Shown piece after piece: positions 61,283 through 64,000 of a stretch of DNA of 64,000 nt. Source of the stretch: F1-120-MAGs118 sp013360535 (lineage in GTDB: Bacteria; Planctomycetota; UBA1135; GCA-002686595). The notes beneath the pieces are model-generated. The model made no database searches, was not told the origin of the DNA, and saw only the letters and a list, made by a program, of their open reading frames with translations. The stretch spans positions 53,596 through 117,595 of the forward strand of contig JAPKHC010000017.1 of the NCBI GenBank assembly GCA_026647215.1. The letters run 5' to 3'. The position numbers were made by a program, and so were the translations under genes. Every line of letters starts with the position of its first letter. Positions within the stretch are counted from its first letter, which is position 1.

Positions 61283-61779
61283 AGATTCCCCGACAAGATT
61301 CGGTTGCGACGAGCGGGCGCCAAAACCGCGCGCAACACGTGTCGCGAGCACCGTCCCCGCGCGTCAGCCTCGCGTTTGGGATGCCGACGCAAGTGCGCTT
61401 CGAATCGCGACTTGCGCATGCGGGCCGCGAGCGAAATCGACGCGCAACGCAGCCGCGCGAACGCACTCGCGCCCCTTCCGCGCGCGCCGCTCGGCCCTTC
61501 GCGAAAATGAAAATTCGTACAGAGCCCCCCTAGACGGCCAGCGCAAACGTGGGCATCTTCACGGGAGTTCGCGCCCTCTCGCCGCCCACTCCCGGGGACG
61601 AAGGGCCCCCGAAACGACTCGCCTTCCCCCACTTCCCCTCGCGCGGCGTTGCCCCCCGACGTCGTCCGCATTCGCTCCACAAACGTGCGATTTCTCCGGC
61701 TTTTTCCGGAGTTTTCGTGCTCCCTGCGGAGCGGAACCGCGAGCCAGCGGTGGCAGGCCTGACAGCCCGATTGCCCCGA
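61283..61779. other. Non-coding region upstream of the large secreted protein gene
   Basis: About 500 nt with no supported gene; open frames here are short and arginine-rich. A 6-bp hairpin, ctccgg-CTTTTT-ccggag followed by TTTT (61694-61715), resembles a small intrinsic terminator or attenuator ahead of the next gene. An AT-richer spot near 61503-61520 (aaaatgaaaattcgtacag) could be promoter DNA. Confidence 0.5.
61694..61715 (+). terminator. Small hairpin with T-tract, possible terminator or attenuator
   Basis: ctccgg (61694-61699) pairs with ccggag (61706-61711), loop CTTTTT, then TTTT. The stem is only 6 bp. It lies 76 nt before the start of the next gene and 412 nt after the previous one. 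Confidence 0.3.
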
Positions 61780-61791
61780 ATGGAGTCCCTC

Positions 61792-64000
61792 ATGTCGCTC
61801 TGCTCTTCGCTCTTCTCGTCCCTCAACGGAACGGTCGGTCGCGTTCTCTCGACGGCCACGGCCCTCGTCGCGTTCTTCAGCTCCCAGGCTGAAGCGCAAG
61901 TCGTGATCAGCCAGGTGTATGGCGCGGGTGGCAACTCCGGCGCGACGTACAACCGGGACTTCGTCGAGCTCTACAACACGACGAGCGCGCCCGTGTCGCT
62001 CTCGGGCTGGTCGGTGCAGTACGCGTCGTCGACGGGCAACACGTGGTCGGTCACGAACCTCGCTGGCTCGATCCCCGCGAATGGCTACTACCTCGTCGGC
62101 ATGTCGTCGGGCGCGAACGGCGCCACGCTTCCGGCGGTCGACGTGAACGGCGCGCAGGCCATGGCGGCGACCGCTGGCAAGGTCGCGCTCAGCTCGAGCA
62201 CCGCGACGCTCACCGGCGTGTGCCCCACGGGAGGTTCGCTCGTCGACTTCGTCGGCTACGGATCGGGCACGAACTGCTTCGAGGGCGCGGGCCCCACGGC
62301 GTCGCTCGGGGCGACGACCGCGGCGCTGCGCGGCAACTTCGGCTGCACGGACACCAACAGCAACTCCGCGGACTTCACGACGGCGACACCGAGCCCGCGC
62401 AACTCGGGCAACACCAACTCCAGCGCTTCGCTGTGGTACCTCGACGCGGACAACGACGGCTACGGCCTCACCTCGTCGAGCGTGCAGAGCTGCACGCAGC
62501 CGTCGGGCTACGTCGCCAACGGCGGTGACTGCGACGACGGCAACTCCTCGATCAACCCCGGTGCGCTCGACGTCTGCAACACCGGCATCGACGAGGACTG
62601 CGACGGCACGATCGACAACCCGCCGGTCGCACCGGTCTTCAACGTCACGCAGGGCCTGTACTTCTGCACGATCCAGGGCGCGATCAACGCCGCCAACCCC
62701 GGGGACGTGCTCGACATCGGCGCCGGCACCTACACCGAGAACGTGATCGTCAACAAGACGCTCTCGCTCGTCGGCAACTCGGGCTTCCCGGCCACGCGGC
62801 CGGTGATCGTCGGCACGGGAGCGCAGGTGATCCTCGTCGCCGCGACGAACGTCACGCTCGAGAACCTGCAAGTCGACTTCGACGGCACGGGCGCCACGAG
62901 CGGCTCGCCCAAGTCGGGCATCGTCGCCCCCACGCCCTCGACCTACGACGGCCTGCTCGTCAAGGACTGCCTCGTCCAGAGCACCGCGACGACCGGCGTC
63001 TCGATCTTCAACAGCTTCGGCCTGCAGCTCGCCTCGCTGAGCGCCTCCGGCACCGCCAACGTCACGCTGACCGGCAACACGTTCACGCACTCGGGCACCT
63101 CGCCCCTCGGCCGTGGCGTCCGCACGTGGTACACGCACGGCTCGTGGACCGGCAACACCGCCAGCGGCGTGTACAGCTTCCAGGTCGGTGACGTCACCGG
63201 CGGCATCCTCAACTTCGACAACAACACGCTCGACGGCGTCACCGAGATCAACAGCACCGCCTTCGCCGGCACGCACTCGTTCTCGGGCAACCTCTGCGGG
63301 CCCTCGAACGCCAACGGTCCCGGCAGCGAGTTCGCGCTGCTCGAGCTCAAGAACCTCCAGTTCGCCGGCGTCACGCTCGACATCACCGGCAACACGTTCG
63401 CGGGCTTCACGAACTTCGGCCTGTTCAGCGGCCGCGGCCAGAACCTCAACGTCGCCAACAACGTCTTCACGCCGGCCGTCGGCGCCACGGGCTTCCGCTC
63501 GGCGCGCTTCGACACCAAGCAGCGCACGAACGCGGCCGCTCCCTACGCGGCGCTCGCGCTGACGGGCATCTCGGTGACGGGCAACACGTTCAACGGCAAC
63601 GCGGCGCTCGGTCAGGCCGGCATCGCGCTCGAGCTCGCCAACTCCGACTCGGTCTCGAGCTTCGCCGCGAGCGGCGTCAGCGTCACGGGCAACACGTTTG
63701 CCGCCGACAACGCGACGTTCGTGTCGCTCAACGCGAGCACGGGCAGCACCAGCGGTGACCCGGTCTGGGCCGGCCTCTCCGGTTCCAGCGCCACGACGCG
63801 CGCTCCCGTCAGCGTCGACGTCGCCGCGCTCGGCAACAGCTTCGACGCCGGCCTCGGCGTGACGCTCGCGAGCGCGATGACGAACGCGGAGCTCTTCGCT
63901 GTCGAGAACAAGGTCCAGCACGAGCTCGACAACACCGCGCTCGGCCTCGTCCACGTCAAGGCGAGCGAGCTGTTCGTGACGACGGCCTCGGGCTCGATCC
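61792..64000 (+). CDS. Large secreted protein: lamin-tail domain, MopE-like motif, beta-helix (3' end outside window)
   Basis: At least 736 residues; the frame is open to the window end. ATG 61792 is preceded by GGAG 6 nt upstream; ATG 61780 in the same frame adds four residues. Signal peptide of about 35 residues ending AEAQ. Residues about 36-200 form a lamin-tail domain (VVISQVYGAGGNSGATYNRD, FVELYNTTSAPVSLSGWSVQ). Next is a MopE-like metal-binding motif: YLDADNDGYG, GGDCDDGNSSINPGALDVCN, DEDCDG. From about 280 comes a right-handed beta-helix with repeated strands such as NVTLTGNTF, LDITGNTFAGF, ISVTGNTFNGN and VSVTGNTFAAD. Such helices bind or cleave polysaccharides; no catalytic signature is seen in the visible part. 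Confidence 0.88.
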   Translation, partial: MSLCSSLFSSLNGTVGRVLSTATALVAFFSSQAEAQVVISQVYGAGGNSGATYNRDFVELYNTTSAPVSLSGWSVQYASSTGNTWSVTNLAGSIPANGYYLVGMSSGANGATLPAVDVNGAQAMAATAGKVALSSSTATLTGVCPTGGSLVDFVGYGSGTNCFEGAGPTASLGATTAALRGNFGCTDTNSNSADFTTATPSPRNSGNTNSSASLWYLDADNDGYGLTSSSVQSCTQPSGYVANGGDCDDGNSSINPGALDVCNTGIDEDCDGTIDNPPVAPVFNVTQGLYFCTIQGAINAANPGDVLDIGAGTYTENVIVNKTLSLVGNSGFPATRPVIVGTGAQVILVAATNVTLENLQVDFDGTGATSGSPKSGIVAPTPSTYDGLLVKDCLVQSTATTGVSIFNSFGLQLASLSASGTANVTLTGNTFTHSGTSPLGRGVRTWYTHGSWTGNTASGVYSFQVGDVTGGILNFDNNTLDGVTEINSTAFAGTHSFSGNLCGPSNANGPGSEFALLELKNLQFAGVTLDITGNTFAGFTNFGLFSGRGQNLNVANNVFTPAVGATGFRSARFDTKQRTNAAAPYAALALTGISVTGNTFNGNAALGQAGIALELANSDSVSSFAASGVSVTGNTFAADNATFVSLNASTGSTSGDPVWAGLSGSSATTRAPVSVDVAALGNSFDAGLGVTLASAMTNAELFAVENKVQHELDNTALGLVHVKASELFVTTASGSI

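Noticed and set aside
61138..63954. Minus-strand open frame of 938 codons opposite the large secreted protein
   Set aside because: The translation is Val/Asp/Arg-rich repeats mirroring the GNTF beta-helix codons; no motif. The plus strand has a signal peptide and three domains.

Overview
This is a high-GC bacterial chromosome segment, most probably from a member of the Planctomycetota. The pointers are a paired planctomycete cytochrome-type DUF1592-family protein and DUF1552 protein, a small chlamydial Hc1-type histone, futalosine-route menaquinone genes, many large secreted proteins of phylum-specific architecture, and weak or absent Shine-Dalgarno sequences before most genes. I cannot place it below phylum. 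No rRNA, insertion sequence, integrase, phage gene or CRISPR array is visible. Genes on both strands keep the same GC-rich codon use, so nothing looks recently imported except possibly one 105-bp palindrome.

Left part (1-20261). The 3' end of a Ski2-like helicase gene converges on the main feature of the window: ten same-direction, minus-strand genes, very probably one operon, read from 20261 down to 1471. Their products are membrane-anchored or lipid-anchored proteins of about 415-700 residues. They belong to one family in at least three subgroups, built from beta-sandwich modules resembling carboxypeptidase-regulatory/CnaB domains. Gaps are 6-50 nt, and several spacers share a sequence motif at fixed distance from the start codon.

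Middle (20262-38416). This holds a secreted alpha/beta-hydrolase fold protein without a catalytic triad; a radical SAM/SPASM protein; cysD-cysNC for ATP sulfurylase and APS kinase (PAPS supply); a membrane-fused DCC-family thiol oxidoreductase; recQ; a 51-bp-arm palindrome; two tandem sulfatase-superfamily proteins with Thr instead of the formylglycine Cys; and a three-gene molybdenum hydroxylase operon. Its FAD subunit carries the four-cysteine insertion typical of 4-hydroxybenzoyl-CoA reductase. A secreted L-type-lectin-like protein closes this part.

Right-middle (38504-56155). A 1012-residue fusion of an ECF sigma factor, a membrane helix and a long string of carboxypeptidase-regulatory-like domains lies downstream of an S9 peptidase. 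On the plus strand follow a DUF1592-family/DUF1552/galactokinase run with stop-start overlaps, and a LolD-type ABC ATPase, FtsX-type permease and AttH/CrtC-like lipoprotein run. A UMF1-type transporter faces these. Then come mqnB and mqnD for menaquinone synthesis through futalosine.

Right end (56187-64000). Here are the Hc1-like histone, an EVE-domain protein, a secreted FGE-fold protein without the catalytic cysteines, a selenocysteine tRNA with anticodon UCA, a GDPD-fold protein without its catalytic residues, a small-multidrug-export-type membrane protein, and the start of a large secreted protein (lamin-tail domain, MopE-like motif, right-handed beta-helix) that runs off the window.

Two themes recur. 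One is heavy investment in large exported beta-rich proteins, including the ten-gene array and the sigma-factor fusion that uses similar modules. The other is several enzyme folds that have lost their canonical catalytic residues (20644, 57458, 59070) or use a variant nucleophile (28932, 31118).
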